Source: Acidobacteriaceae bacterium dw_441
Lineage (GTDB): Bacteria > Acidobacteriota > Terriglobia > Terriglobales > Acidobacteriaceae
Assembly (NCBI GenBank): GCA_018449715.1
Contig: JAAVVA010000001.1
Span: 1,612,001-1,676,000, forward strand
Reading direction: 5' to 3'
DNA length: 64,000 nt
Part shown: positions 15,313 through 25,093 of the stretch, piece by piece
How the letters are laid out: each line of letters opens with the position of its first letter
Position numbering within the stretch: the first letter of the stretch is position 1
Translations under genes and position numbers: made by a program
Notes under the pieces: model-generated
Database searches by the model: none
What the model saw: the letters and a program-made list of their open reading frames with translations, nothing else
What the model was told of the DNA's origin: nothing

Positions 15313-17295
15313 CTAGACCTTCGTGGTCTCGGTCTCCTCAACCCTGTCGCCTTCTCCGGGCGCGAGGAAGAGATTCGCTTCAAGGCCATGCTGCCGCGTG
15401 TAGAGGTCGTGGTAGCGGCCTCCCAGGGCGTAAAGCGATTCGTGGGTTCCCCGCTCCAGAATGTTTCCGGCCTCGATGACGAGGATCTGGTCGGCTCGGC
15501 GGATCGTCGAAAGCCGGTGCGCGATCACGAAAGTCGTCCTTCCCTGCATCAGGTGGTTCAGCCCCTGCTGAATCATCTGCTCCGACTCCGAGTCGAGCGA
15601 ACTGGTCGCCTCGTCGAGGATGAGGATCCGAGGATCGGCCAGAATCGCCCGCGCAATGGAAAGTCGCTGGCGCTGGCCGCCTGAGAGCTTCACTCCTCGC
15701 TCGCCGACGATCGTCTCGTAGCCCTCAGGGAAGCGTTCGGCAAACTCGTCCACGCGTGCGATGCGGCAGGCTTCTTCGAACTGCTCCTCCGTCGCCGAAG
15801 GGTACGAGAAGAGAATGTTCTCGCGGATGGTTCCGTCAAAGAGAAAGGTCTCCTGCAAAACAACTCCAAGCTGGCTGCGGTAGCTCGCGAGCTTCACCGT
15901 CGCAAGATCGACGCCATCGACCAACACCTGCCCGGTCGTAGAGGTGTGGAAGGCGCAGATGAGAGAGATGATCGTCGATTTGCCGGAGCCCGAGGAGCCT
16001 ACGAGAGCCGTGACCTTACCGGGGTGCGACTCGAAGCTGACGCCGTGCAGCACCTCCTTGTCTTCGTCATAGGCAAAGGTCACGTCGCGGAAGACAACAT
16101 CTCCCTTAATGGTGCCAAGCTCCTGCGTACGTCCGGGCTCTGCGTCCTCGGTCTGCTCGGCGAGCAGCTCGGCGGTGCGGTCAAGACCGGCGGCGGCCTC
16201 GGTAAGCTGCGTCCCAATGGAGACAAGCTGCACGATGGGGGCGATCATAAAGGCGAGGAACATCACGTAGGTGACGTAGCCTCCGGTCGTGAGCCTTCCC
16301 GCGACCACCTGGTGCGCTCCGAGATACATCACCAGCGCGCCAACGACTCCAAGCACCACCGTCGAGGCGAGGGACATCACCGACTGCGCCGTAAGCGACG
16401 AGATGACATTATCGAGCAGCCGCTGCACGCCCTGCGCGAAGACATGCGCCTCGCTCTCCTCGGCATGGTAACCCTTGATGATGCGGACGCCGCCGAGAGA
16501 TTCCGTCAGTCGTCCCGTAACCTCGGAGTTGATCTTCGACCGCGCTCGGAAGATGGGCCGGAGGGTCCGGAAGGCGCGCTGCAGGATGAGGCCGAAGACC
16601 ACCAGGATGGCGAAGGTGGTCAACGTCATCTGCACGCTGAGATGGATAAGGTAGCCGAAGGCGAAGACCGCTGTCAGCAGTCCACCGATAAAGTCGATGA
16701 TGCCGGTGCCGATCAGGTTACGGATGCCTTCGACATCGGTCATGATACGGGCGACAAGGGTGCCGGTCCGGTTCTCGTCGTAGAAGGCGACCGGCAGCAT
16801 TCCAATGTGCCGCTGCGCCCTGATGCGCAGCTCCGCGATCAGGCGCTGGCCCTCCTTCGAGAGCAACTGCGTGAGAGTAAACGAGGTGATGCCCTGGAGG
16901 ATGGTAGCCGCGACAACGATGCCGATGATGAGCGGCAGCTGGCCCATCATGTGCTTCGCCATCACATTGTCGATCAGGTAGCGCGTGGAAGCCGGAAGGA
17001 TCAGTCCGCTGGCGCGGTTGATGACCATCAGGAGGAAGCTTCCGCACAGTAGAAGCCAGCGCGGCTTCATGAGCTTCCACATCTCCGGCAGAACGCGGTT
17101 CAGGTTCGGCTTCTGTTGCGCCGGAAGGTCCGATGAGCCGCGCGTACTGCGCGAGGGGCGATCCGCGGCTTTCATTCCCGGCGCGCCGAAGCTGGAAGGT
17201 CCGATTGCAGGCATCCTGTTGGCAGTGTACGCCTGTCCGCGCTTCGAGGCACGGGTAGCGGTGGTGTCGTCGCAGAGATGGCAGTGACCTTCCAT
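15313..17295 (-). CDS. ABC exporter, fused membrane and ATPase domains (MsbA/BmrA-like)
   Basis: A 660-residue half-transporter. Six membrane helices lie in about residues 80-370, followed by the ATPase domain with Walker A GSSGSGKST, the signature LSGGQRQRLSIA, Walker B ILILDEATSSLD and the switch AHRLST. Homodimers of this class export lipids, drugs or peptides across the inner membrane. The context gives no clue to the substrate. The start at 17295 has AGGTG 5 bases upstream and yields a Cys/His-containing leader (MEGHCHLC); ATG at 17214 is an alternative that removes it. Confidence 0.93.
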   Translation of the reverse strand: MEGHCHLCDDTTATRASKRGQAYTANRMPAIGPSSFGAPGMKAADRPSRSTRGSSDLPAQQKPNLNRVLPEMWKLMKPRWLLLCGSFLLMVINRASGLILPASTRYLIDNVMAKHMMGQLPLIIGIVVAATILQGITSFTLTQLLSKEGQRLIAELRIRAQRHIGMLPVAFYDENRTGTLVARIMTDVEGIRNLIGTGIIDFIGGLLTAVFAFGYLIHLSVQMTLTTFAILVVFGLILQRAFRTLRPIFRARSKINSEVTGRLTESLGGVRIIKGYHAEESEAHVFAQGVQRLLDNVISSLTAQSVMSLASTVVLGVVGALVMYLGAHQVVAGRLTTGGYVTYVMFLAFMIAPIVQLVSIGTQLTEAAAGLDRTAELLAEQTEDAEPGRTQELGTIKGDVVFRDVTFAYDEDKEVLHGVSFESHPGKVTALVGSSGSGKSTIISLICAFHTSTTGQVLVDGVDLATVKLASYRSQLGVVLQETFLFDGTIRENILFSYPSATEEQFEEACRIARVDEFAERFPEGYETIVGERGVKLSGGQRQRLSIARAILADPRILILDEATSSLDSESEQMIQQGLNHLMQGRTTFVIAHRLSTIRRADQILVIEAGNILERGTHESLYALGGRYHDLYTRQHGLEANLFLAPGEGDRVEETETTKV

Positions 17296-17320
17296 TGAGC
17301 ACCTGCCGATGCGGAAAAGA

Positions 17321-17695
17321 CTAGCTGCGCCTTATCCGGGCGTTAATAAACGAGCGTACACAGAACAGAACGTAGATCAGGCTGAAGAGCGACATCGCAG
17401 CCTTTTCGATGACCGCCACGGGGTGCGGATACGTCGTGCCGCTGGCCAGCTTGAACACCTGGATGTCGGCCATGATCGTGCTCAGGAAACCGATCAGTCC
17501 GAGCGTCACCGCGATGTGCATCCACAACATGCGCTTCTTCGGGTCATTCGTATTGGCCAGCCCTCCGAAGAGCACGAAGAGCAGGCCGAATCCTGCGGGG
17601 ATCAGCGAGGTGGGGTGCGTACTTCCGGTCAGGACAAAGCCAGCCACACCCAGCAGCATCAGCAGAATTCCAAAGCCAATCGTCAACTTCGCCAT
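17321..17695 (-). CDS. Hypothetical four-helix membrane protein
   Basis: A 124-residue polytopic protein with four predicted membrane segments: LTIGFGILLMLLGVAGFVL, LIPAGFGLLFVLFGGLA, MLWMHIAVTLGLIGFLSTI and a last one near the C-terminus (MSLFSLIYVLFCV). It ends in a basic tail. AAGGAGA lies about 12 bases before the ATG at 17695. I do not recognise the family. It lies 25 bases upstream of the ABC exporter on the same strand and 49 bases after the SCO gene, so the three may form one transcription unit. Confidence 0.75.
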   Translation of the reverse strand: MAKLTIGFGILLMLLGVAGFVLTGSTHPTSLIPAGFGLLFVLFGGLANTNDPKKRMLWMHIAVTLGLIGFLSTIMADIQVFKLASGTTYPHPVAVIEKAAMSLFSLIYVLFCVRSFINARIRRS

Positions 17696-17744
17696 AAATA
17701 GAAACACTCTCCTTCAGAGACTTCAGGATACCTGATCGGACCGC

Positions 17745-18680
17745 CTACGCCGCAGCCGCTTTTTTGATCGCCGCAATAGCCTCTTCAGGCTTCCAGTCGT
17801 TCGTGGGGAACCATGCTGCAATCTTTCCGTCCTTGCCGATCACGACCGTCGAAACCGAGTGGTTCAGCGTCTGGTTCTCGCCCTGGGTCACACCCACTCC
17901 AAAGAACTGTGTCACACTCGGCAGGTCTTTCTTCGAGGGCGCGGCGAAGTCCCAATGCGCGAAGGCATCCTTCGCGTGCTGGCCGATGTAGGCCTCGCCG
18001 TAGGTCTTCAGGATGGCGGGCGTGTCGTAATCGGGGTCGAAGCTGATGCTGAGCAGGTGCGACTTTTCGTAGAGCGCGGGGTCCGCCTTCAGCGTCTTTT
18101 CGATCTCGGCGAAGTTGCGGCTCATGCGCGGGCAGTAATCGGCCAGCGGGCAGCGCGTGTAGATGAAGGTCGCCACCAGAACCTTTCCGTGGAACTGACC
18201 TAGGTGGATCGTACTGCCTCCCTGGTTCAGCATCTTGAAGTCGGGGACCGCGTCGCCCGCCTTCGGAGTGTTGTACTGGACGGCGGGTTTGTAATCGGGC
18301 CGAGCCTGCGCGATGACGACGATGTTGTCCAGCACGGCGTCGTGGAAGCCGCCCTCGTCCTCCCAGACGGAGAGCGTCGCCGTGATGCGGTCGCCAGGGT
18401 GCAGCTCGCTAATGATGCCGGGGTCCTTCAGCTTGTACGGCATCGTCATCGCATCCATAAAGCCGGGAATGGCCTCGTGGTCGAGCGTGACGTGGGTCGC
18501 GTCGGTGCTGACGACCTTGCCGCGAACAGTGAAGGTCTTCAGCGGGTGCGCCTGCGTCTTCGTGGCGTCGGGCGAGGCCGAGGAGCGGCAGCCGCTGAGT
18601 GAAAAGCCGGAGAAGGCGAGGAGGGCGGCGAAGAGAAAAACTGTGGGCTTCCGGGACACGAAACAGACTCCTGCCTCCAT
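17745..18680 (-). CDS. SCO1/SenC family lipoprotein with fused CusF-like copper domain
   Basis: About 311 residues. The signal peptide ends in a lipobox (LSGC, Cys31), so it is a lipoprotein. Residues about 47-110 match the CusF-like copper-binding domain (GKVVSTDATHVTLDHEAIPGF, then MDAMTMPYKL with His and Met ligands). The rest is a thioredoxin-fold SCO domain with FHGKVLVATFIYTRCP, the conserved His in LNHSVSTVVI, and a C-terminal GKIAAWFPTND. SCO proteins insert copper into cytochrome oxidase subunit II (established). The usual CxxxC pair is here CPLADYC, with five residues between the cysteines. The start at 18680 gives the proper signal peptide; upstream frame overlaps the divergent nuclease gene. 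Confidence 0.9.
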   Translation of the reverse strand: MEAGVCFVSRKPTVFLFAALLAFSGFSLSGCRSSASPDATKTQAHPLKTFTVRGKVVSTDATHVTLDHEAIPGFMDAMTMPYKLKDPGIISELHPGDRITATLSVWEDEGGFHDAVLDNIVVIAQARPDYKPAVQYNTPKAGDAVPDFKMLNQGGSTIHLGQFHGKVLVATFIYTRCPLADYCPRMSRNFAEIEKTLKADPALYEKSHLLSISFDPDYDTPAILKTYGEAYIGQHAKDAFAHWDFAAPSKKDLPSVTQFFGVGVTQGENQTLNHSVSTVVIGKDGKIAAWFPTNDWKPEEAIAAIKKAAAA

Positions 18681-18762
18681 GATACGTCCGCGACGGAACA
18701 TCCCGTCTTCCAGCCTCGGGATGGCCCCTTTTCCATCACAGCACGGCGTATAACCAAAGAGT

Positions 18763-21486
18763 ATGCACGCGACGGAATCACAGGCAGAGCTTCCCCCGCC
18801 GATCGCCCAGCCGATTGCAGCAGCGCTCGACCGCGGAGCCACCGTTATCACCTCCAATCATCGTGCTGCCCGCAGCCTGCGGCACTCCTTCGATCTGCGA
18901 AACCGCCGCGAGGGACGCACTCTCTGGCAACCCGCAAATGCTCTGCCGTGGGATGCGTGGGCCTCCGGACTGTGGCAGCAGATGCTCGTCGAAGGCACGG
19001 CAACACAGCTTCTTCTGAGCCGCTCGCAGGAACACGCGATCTGGCGCAGCATTCTTGCCGCCGACCGCGAGCGTTCGGAGAGCCTGCAATCGACGGACTC
19101 GCTGGCCGAGCTTGCAGCGGACGCATGGCGTCTGCTGGCTCGGCACAATGGCCTGCCGCGGCTGCGGGGCGCATGGCCCAGCGCAGAGACAAAGGCTCTG
19201 CAACGCTGGAGCGCAGAGTTTGAACAGCGATGCCGTACACAAGGGCTGCTTCCCCGCGCCCGGCTCGAAGCGACCCTGCAAGAGGTCATCGAAGCCGGAC
19301 AGCTTCGTCTCTCCGCACCGCTCGCGCTTACGGGCTTCGATGATTTCACCCCGGCGCAGAGAAGCCTGATCGAGGCGATCAAAATAACCGGCAGCGAAGT
19401 AGAAGAGCTTCGCACAGAGATCGCCTCGGAAGAGAAAACCCTTGTACAAGCGGCGAACGAGATTGAAGAGATCCACGCGGCGGCGCGATGGGCGAAAGAG
19501 CGTCTGCTTCAGCATCCCGGCGCACAGATCGCCATCATCGTCCCTGCGCTCGACGGTCGGCGAGGAGCCATCGACCGCATCTTTCGCGAGGTGCTGGCCC
19601 CGGAGCTGGAAGACATTCAAGCCAGTCACGATGCTCCTTACGAGTTTTCGCTGGGCGTGCCTCTTTCGGAGACGCCAATCGTTCGCGTCGCGCTGGAGCT
19701 TCTTCGCTGGACGCTCGCTCCCCTTCCCGTCGAGCGCATCAGCCGCCTGCTGGTCTCTCCGCTCTTCGCCATGCGAGAAGAAGAGCGCAGCGCCCGCGCC
19801 ACCTTCGACGCCTTCGAGCTGCGCCGCGCACGTCTTCTGCTTCCCGAAATCTCTTTGAAGTGGCTCTCCACCACGCTGCATCGCTCCCGAAGCGCCGCGC
19901 CGCCGATCCATCTTCGCAGGACACTCGATGCGATGCTGCGCGTCGTAGACGGCATTCGCGCCGAACGTCAGCCGCGCTCCGCATGGGCCGAGTGGATTCG
20001 TGAGCTGCTCGAAGAGGCTCGATGGGGACGCGAGAGCGGCGACGACAGCATCGAGTTTCAGACGCGCCAGAAGTGGGAGAGCACCCTCGACGATCTGGCC
20101 GCGCTCGACTTCGACGGCTCACGCGTCACGCTGCAGCAGGCTCTCCGCGAGCTTGAGCGACTGGCCCAGCAGACCATGTTCGCGCCCGAGTCGCACAACG
20201 CTCCGGTGCAGGTGATGGGTCCGCTCGAAGCTGCGGGGAGCCGCTTCGACGCCCTGTGGTTTCTGGGCGCGGGCGATCTTGGCTGGCCAATCAAAAGCTC
20301 TCCCAGCGCACTGCTTCCGTGGGCAATGCAGCGCGACCTCGGCGTCCCCGGAGCCGACGCGACGGCGGACGATGCCCGCGCACGCCGCATCACGGAGCGA
20401 CTCGCCGCAAGCGCCCCCGACATCATCTTCAGCTACGCCGCCGAGTCTTCCGATGGAGCGCAGCGCCCTTCGCCTCTGCTTCATGCGTTGCACCTCGAAA
20501 CGCCTCCCATCGCGCAGGTCGCGCCGCAGGAGCAGGAGAAAGAGGTCGTGGCCCTCGAAGAGATTCACGACACAACAAGCATTCCTCCACTGCCCGTTCA
20601 CGTCATCGCCGGAGGCTCCGAGATTCTCAAACTGCAGGCGGCCTGCGGCTTCCGTGCCTTTGCAGAACGCCGCCTTGGCTCGGCGGAGCTGCGCGAGATC
20701 GAGCTGGGCATGGATGCAGCCGAGCGCGGAAGCGTCCTTCACCGCGTCCTCGAACACTTCTGGAAGCAGACCGGCTCGCAGGCAGCACTCAAAGCGATGA
20801 GCCGCGAAGAGCGTAACACCATGCTCGCGCAGTCAATCGAGGAGGGCCTCCGCAAAGCCTCCGCACTGGCCGAGGGAGCATGGGAGAAGGCGTACCTCGA
20901 CCTGCAACGCGCACGCCTGTGGGCTCTGCTCGATCCCTGGCTCGACCTCGAACTTAACCGCCCTCCCTTCACTGTCGAGCGAACCGAAGAGGAGCTGAAA
21001 GATGTGGTCATCGGCCCGTTGCACCTGACGGTTCGCGTCGATCGCGTGGACGCAACCGAAGAGGGAGAGGTCATCCTCGACTACAAGACCGGAGTGGCGA
21101 AGTCTCCGCAGTGGCTGGGCGAGCGCCCGGACGAGCCTCAGCTTCCTCTCTACGCCGTGCTCACCTCCACCGACGAGGGCGAGACCGCGCTGACCGACCT
21201 TGCCTTCGCGCAGATTCGCGCAGGCAAAGAGATGGCGCTAGACAGCTTCAGCGAGAGAAGACCCTCGAAAAAATATCCCAAGCTTAGTCTTGAGGAGCAG
21301 CTTGCCGAGTGGCGCAGGGTGCTCACGCAGCTGGCGACGGATTTCCATAACGGCGCAGCGACGGTCGCGCCGAAGAACTACCCCACCACCTGCGCCCACT
21401 GTGCACAAAGAATTCTGTGCCGCCTGAACCCCGCGGCCTTCGATGAGGAGTTCGATGAAGAAACCATCGATGCAGCCAATGGGTGA
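18763..21486 (+). CDS. AddB-like PD-(D/E)XK nuclease with Fe-S staple (DNA repair)
   Basis: A 907-residue protein of the AddB-like / 'probable DNA repair' class. The N-terminal two-thirds resembles a degenerate helicase. The C-terminal nuclease shows RGSVLHRVLEHF, then VRVDRVD (Asp760) and VILDYKTG (Asp773, Lys775), the PD-(D/E)XK metal site. Cys628, Cys877, Cys880 and Cys886 flank the nuclease in the C-x(n)-C-x2-C-x5-C arrangement that binds a [4Fe-4S] cluster in AddB. Such proteins work with an AddA-type helicase in double-strand break end resection; the next gene encodes one and overlaps it. No Walker A motif was seen in this subunit. Confidence 0.9.
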   Translation: MHATESQAELPPPIAQPIAAALDRGATVITSNHRAARSLRHSFDLRNRREGRTLWQPANALPWDAWASGLWQQMLVEGTATQLLLSRSQEHAIWRSILAADRERSESLQSTDSLAELAADAWRLLARHNGLPRLRGAWPSAETKALQRWSAEFEQRCRTQGLLPRARLEATLQEVIEAGQLRLSAPLALTGFDDFTPAQRSLIEAIKITGSEVEELRTEIASEEKTLVQAANEIEEIHAAARWAKERLLQHPGAQIAIIVPALDGRRGAIDRIFREVLAPELEDIQASHDAPYEFSLGVPLSETPIVRVALELLRWTLAPLPVERISRLLVSPLFAMREEERSARATFDAFELRRARLLLPEISLKWLSTTLHRSRSAAPPIHLRRTLDAMLRVVDGIRAERQPRSAWAEWIRELLEEARWGRESGDDSIEFQTRQKWESTLDDLAALDFDGSRVTLQQALRELERLAQQTMFAPESHNAPVQVMGPLEAAGSRFDALWFLGAGDLGWPIKSSPSALLPWAMQRDLGVPGADATADDARARRITERLAASAPDIIFSYAAESSDGAQRPSPLLHALHLETPPIAQVAPQEQEKEVVALEEIHDTTSIPPLPVHVIAGGSEILKLQAACGFRAFAERRLGSAELREIELGMDAAERGSVLHRVLEHFWKQTGSQAALKAMSREERNTMLAQSIEEGLRKASALAEGAWEKAYLDLQRARLWALLDPWLDLELNRPPFTVERTEEELKDVVIGPLHLTVRVDRVDATEEGEVILDYKTGVAKSPQWLGERPDEPQLPLYAVLTSTDEGETALTDLAFAQIRAGKEMALDSFSERRPSKKYPKLSLEEQLAEWRRVLTQLATDFHNGAATVAPKNYPTTCAHCAQRILCRLNPAAFDEEFDEETIDAANG

Positions 21487-24400
21487 GCTGTTCGTCTTTC
21501 CGCAGGAGCCCGAAGCCCTTCCACAGAAATCAGAAGCGTCACCGCCGCGCTCGACGCAGCCTCCCGACCGCGAGGAGCGGGAACATGCGCTCGACGTCGC
21601 GCAGTCGTGGATCGTCGAAGCCCCCGCAGGCTCCGGCAAGACCGGCCTGCTGATCCAGCGCTTCCTCAAGCTGCTGGCCCTTCCCGGCGTCGAGCAGCCC
21701 GAGCAGGTGCTCGCCATCACCTTCACGATCAAGGCCACCGGCGAGATCCGCGAGCGCGTGCTCGAACAGCTTGAGCGCGCCAGCGGCCCCGACAATACAC
21801 ACAGCGACTTCGAGCGCGAGACGCGGACCTTTGCCCTCGCCGTGCTCGAACGTGACCGCGCCCTCGGCTGGAACATCCTCGAACATCCGCACCGCCTGAA
21901 CGTCCGCACCATCGACTCCGTGTGCGCCGAGATTGCGCGCAGCCTGCCGGTGCTCTCCGGTAGCGGCTCGCTTTCGCCCGTCGAAGATGCCAGGCCGCTC
22001 TATCGGCTCGCAGCAGAGCGCACGCTCATGCAACTCGGAGGCGTGGACGCGGCACTCAGCCAGGCACTGCGACTCATCCTTCTGCACCGCGACGGCAACC
22101 TCTCGCAGGTGCGTGACCTTCTGGCCGAGATGCTCTCGCTGCGCGACCAGTGGGCGCGGCTTGTTCCACTCGGCCAGATGCTCGAAGAGGAGTACCTCGA
22201 CCACACGGTTCTGCCACAGATCGAGCGCGCACTCGCCGATGCCATCGCGCACGAACTTGCGAAGCTCACGCGCCTGATGCCCGCCTCCACACTGCACGAT
22301 CTCGCAACCCTCGCGGGCGAGATGGGAGGACTCGAAGGCTACAAGGGGGAACCGTCTCCCATCCGCATCTGCGCGGGCGTCTTCCGCTCTCCTGGCGAGA
22401 CCGCCGAAGACCTCGACCACTGGCGTGCTCTGGCGCACCTGCTCCTGACGAAATCAGGAGACTGGCGTACCGGCTTCAACCGCAACCATCTTGGCTTCAT
22501 GGCCGAAAAATATCATGTCGCTCGGCTTCGCGAGATCATCGAGCCGCTCACGCACCGTGACGATCTTTTGAAGGCCCTCGAAGGCATCGGCCAGCTTCCT
22601 CCGGCAAAGTACCCCGAGGAGCAGTGGCGTGTCGCCAAGGCGCTCTTCCGCGTGCTTTACCGCGCCCTCGCGGAGCTGCAGCTTGTCTTCGCCGAACGCG
22701 GCGAGTGCGACTTCACCGAGCCGGGACTGGTCGCCCGCTCCGCCCTGCGAAGCGCCGATGGCTTCCTCGAAACCGCGGCAGGCACGCAGCTGCAGCACAT
22801 CCTCGTCGACGAGATGCAGGACACCTCGACCAGCCAGTACGAGCTGATCCAGCTCCTGACGCAGGGATGGGATGGCCGCAGCCAGACCGTCTTCCTCGTC
22901 GGCGACCCCAAGCAATCCATCTACCTCTTCCGGCAGGCACGCGTGGAGCGGTTCATCCGCACCATGCAACAGCAGCGGCTGGGCGAAATCACGATGGGCT
23001 GTCTTCGCCTTACAGCCAACTTTCGCTCGCAACGCGGGCTCGTGCAGGGCTTCAACGAAGACTTCTCGCACCTCTTCCCCCGCGACCTCGATGAAGACCA
23101 CCCCGAGGAAGCTCCCTACGTCGCCGCCGAGGCGGTTCGCGGCCCCGCGCCCGATGTTCCTCAGAGCATCACCTGGCACGCGCAGGTTCTTTCCCCCGAG
23201 TCCGACAGCGACGAGCGACGCCGCGCACGCCGACGACTCGCAAAGCGCGAGTCCGTCGAGATGCGCAGCATCATCCAGCAGTGGCGCGCCAAGCCTCTTC
23301 CCGAGGGCCGCTCCTCTCCATGGAAGATCGCCGTCCTCGTGCGGACCCGCGACCATCTCTCCGGAATCGTAGAAGAGCTGAAGCGCGCCGCAATTCCCTA
23401 TCGCGCCATCAACATCGAACCGCTCGATGAGCGCCCGGAGATTCTCGACCTCTTCAGCCTCACCCGCGCCCTTCTGCACCCAGCCGACCGCGTGGCCTGG
23501 CTTGCCGTGCTGCGCGCTCCGTGGTGCGGGCTCGAGCTCTCGGAGCTTCACCACCTCAGCGGCTCGGACGAGACGGAACAATTCCACAAAACCATCGAAG
23601 AGCTTCTCCTCGAACGCGGACAGGATCTTTCAGAGGAGAGCTGCGAACGTCTCGCAAGAATCTGGCCCGTCCTCAAGGCCGCTATCGCGCAGCATGCTCG
23701 TCTCCCAGTGGCCGAATGGGTCGAACGTACATGGCGTTCGCTCGGCGGGGACGCCCCGCTCAACACAGAGCAACGAGCCAATGCGCGGCGCTACTTCGAG
23801 CTTCTGGACCAGCTCGAAGCAGAAGGCCCGCTCGACCTCGCGCAGCTTCAGCAGAAGCTAGGTTCGCTCTACGCCGAGGCCCCGGCAATCCCCGGCGCGG
23901 TCGACCTGATGACGATTCACGGCTCCAAGGGGCTGGAGTGGGACCTGGTACTCGTCCCCGGACTCGAAAGGCGAAGCCGCACCAGCACCAGTCGCCTGCT
24001 CACGTGGAACGAGATCGCCTCCGACGACGAAGAGGCCGCGCAGGTTCTGCTGGCCCCCATCGCGGGCAAGGGCCGCGACTCCGATGCTCTCAACCGCTGG
24101 CTCGGTCGCATCCAGCGCGCACGCGAAGATGCTGAAGCCCGCCGCCTGTTCTACGTCGTCTGCACCCGCGCACGCGAAGAACTACACCTCTTCGCCTCAC
24201 CGGAACAGACGCAAAGAGGCGAGATTCAACGAGCCTACGGCAGCCTTCTGAGAGCCGCATGGCCCGCCGCGGAACCGCACTTCGTCGATGTCACTGCGGG
24301 AGCAAAGCCGCTGATAGCCCCCGTCCTCACGATGCCCTCGCCCATCGAAGAGGCGGTATTGCCCGCTCTCGCCGCAGAAGCCGAGGAGCCTCGTGCAGCC

Positions 24401-25090
24401 ATCCTGCGCCGCCTGCCGCTTTCGTTCGTTCCGTCGAGCCGTCTTCAGGCCGCGACCAAGCTCTCCATTACACGAGAACCGTCACAGCCATCAACGCCCT
24501 TCAAGCGCCCCGAAGGCTCCTTCGAGGCTCGCGCCTTCGGAACCACCGTCCACGCATTTCTTGAGCAGATTGCAACCCGCCTCGCATCCAGTGCCGATCC
24601 TCAAACGCTGCTTGAGCAGGTAGCAGGATGGTCGCCGCGCATCTCCGCCGTGCTTCGCAATCACGGAGTTCCCCCGCAGGCAATCGAAGCTCTCACCGCG
24701 AGAGTGCTCCATGCCCTTGAAGCATCGCTGAGACATCCCGAAGGCTTGTGGGTTCTGCGCGCCGATCAGGAGGCCTTTACCGAGCACGCGCTCATCTCGT
24801 GGGAGGAGAGGCGTTCGAGCGTGCGGCTCGACCGCATCTTCCGCGCAGGCCCGGAGCCGTTTGCCCCCGGCAACGACTACCTCTGGATCGTCGATTACAA
24901 AACGACGGTCCACTCCGGCACCGATCAGAAAGATTTTCTCCAACACGAACGCGTGACGTACGCCCCCCAGATGGAGGCCTACGTGCGTTCGCTCCGCAGC
25001 AGTGTTGACGCGGATAAGATTCGGCTGGCCCTGTACTACCCGATGCTTCCGGGCCTAACGTGGTGGCCCGCGAAAGACAGCAGCGACTGA
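21455..25090 (+). CDS. AddA-like UvrD-type helicase-nuclease
   Basis: About 1211 residues. Superfamily 1A helicase motifs are in order: Q region, Walker A APAGSGKT (Lys62), Walker B LVDEMQDTS (Asp452, Glu453), motif III GDPKQSIYLFR, motif IV LTANFRSQ, motif V MTIHGSKGLEWD and motif VI FYVVCTRAREEL. A C-terminal PD-(D/E)XK nuclease follows (RLDRIF with Asp1126, then WIVDYKTT with Asp1147 and Lys1149). This is the AddA layout, for end processing in recombination. The start codon is inside the upstream gene: GAGGAG at 21445-21450 favours ATG 21455, while ATG 21443, 21470 and 21479 are also in frame. The overlap with the nuclease gene implies a two-subunit complex. Confidence 0.93.
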   Translation: MKKPSMQPMGELFVFPQEPEALPQKSEASPPRSTQPPDREEREHALDVAQSWIVEAPAGSGKTGLLIQRFLKLLALPGVEQPEQVLAITFTIKATGEIRERVLEQLERASGPDNTHSDFERETRTFALAVLERDRALGWNILEHPHRLNVRTIDSVCAEIARSLPVLSGSGSLSPVEDARPLYRLAAERTLMQLGGVDAALSQALRLILLHRDGNLSQVRDLLAEMLSLRDQWARLVPLGQMLEEEYLDHTVLPQIERALADAIAHELAKLTRLMPASTLHDLATLAGEMGGLEGYKGEPSPIRICAGVFRSPGETAEDLDHWRALAHLLLTKSGDWRTGFNRNHLGFMAEKYHVARLREIIEPLTHRDDLLKALEGIGQLPPAKYPEEQWRVAKALFRVLYRALAELQLVFAERGECDFTEPGLVARSALRSADGFLETAAGTQLQHILVDEMQDTSTSQYELIQLLTQGWDGRSQTVFLVGDPKQSIYLFRQARVERFIRTMQQQRLGEITMGCLRLTANFRSQRGLVQGFNEDFSHLFPRDLDEDHPEEAPYVAAEAVRGPAPDVPQSITWHAQVLSPESDSDERRRARRRLAKRESVEMRSIIQQWRAKPLPEGRSSPWKIAVLVRTRDHLSGIVEELKRAAIPYRAINIEPLDERPEILDLFSLTRALLHPADRVAWLAVLRAPWCGLELSELHHLSGSDETEQFHKTIEELLLERGQDLSEESCERLARIWPVLKAAIAQHARLPVAEWVERTWRSLGGDAPLNTEQRANARRYFELLDQLEAEGPLDLAQLQQKLGSLYAEAPAIPGAVDLMTIHGSKGLEWDLVLVPGLERRSRTSTSRLLTWNEIASDDEEAAQVLLAPIAGKGRDSDALNRWLGRIQRAREDAEARRLFYVVCTRAREELHLFASPEQTQRGEIQRAYGSLLRAAWPAAEPHFVDVTAGAKPLIAPVLTMPSPIEEAVLPALAAEAEEPRAAILRRLPLSFVPSSRLQAATKLSITREPSQPSTPFKRPEGSFEARAFGTTVHAFLEQIATRLASSADPQTLLEQVAGWSPRISAVLRNHGVPPQAIEALTARVLHALEASLRHPEGLWVLRADQEAFTEHALISWEERRSSVRLDRIFRAGPEPFAPGNDYLWIVDYKTTVHSGTDQKDFLQHERVTYAPQMEAYVRSLRSSVDADKIRLALYYPMLPGLTWWPAKDSSD

Positions 25091-25093
25091 TGC

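Noticed and set aside
15946..17052. 368-codon plus-strand frame opposite the ABC exporter
   Set aside because: Arg/Asp/Gly-rich antisense shadow without motifs.
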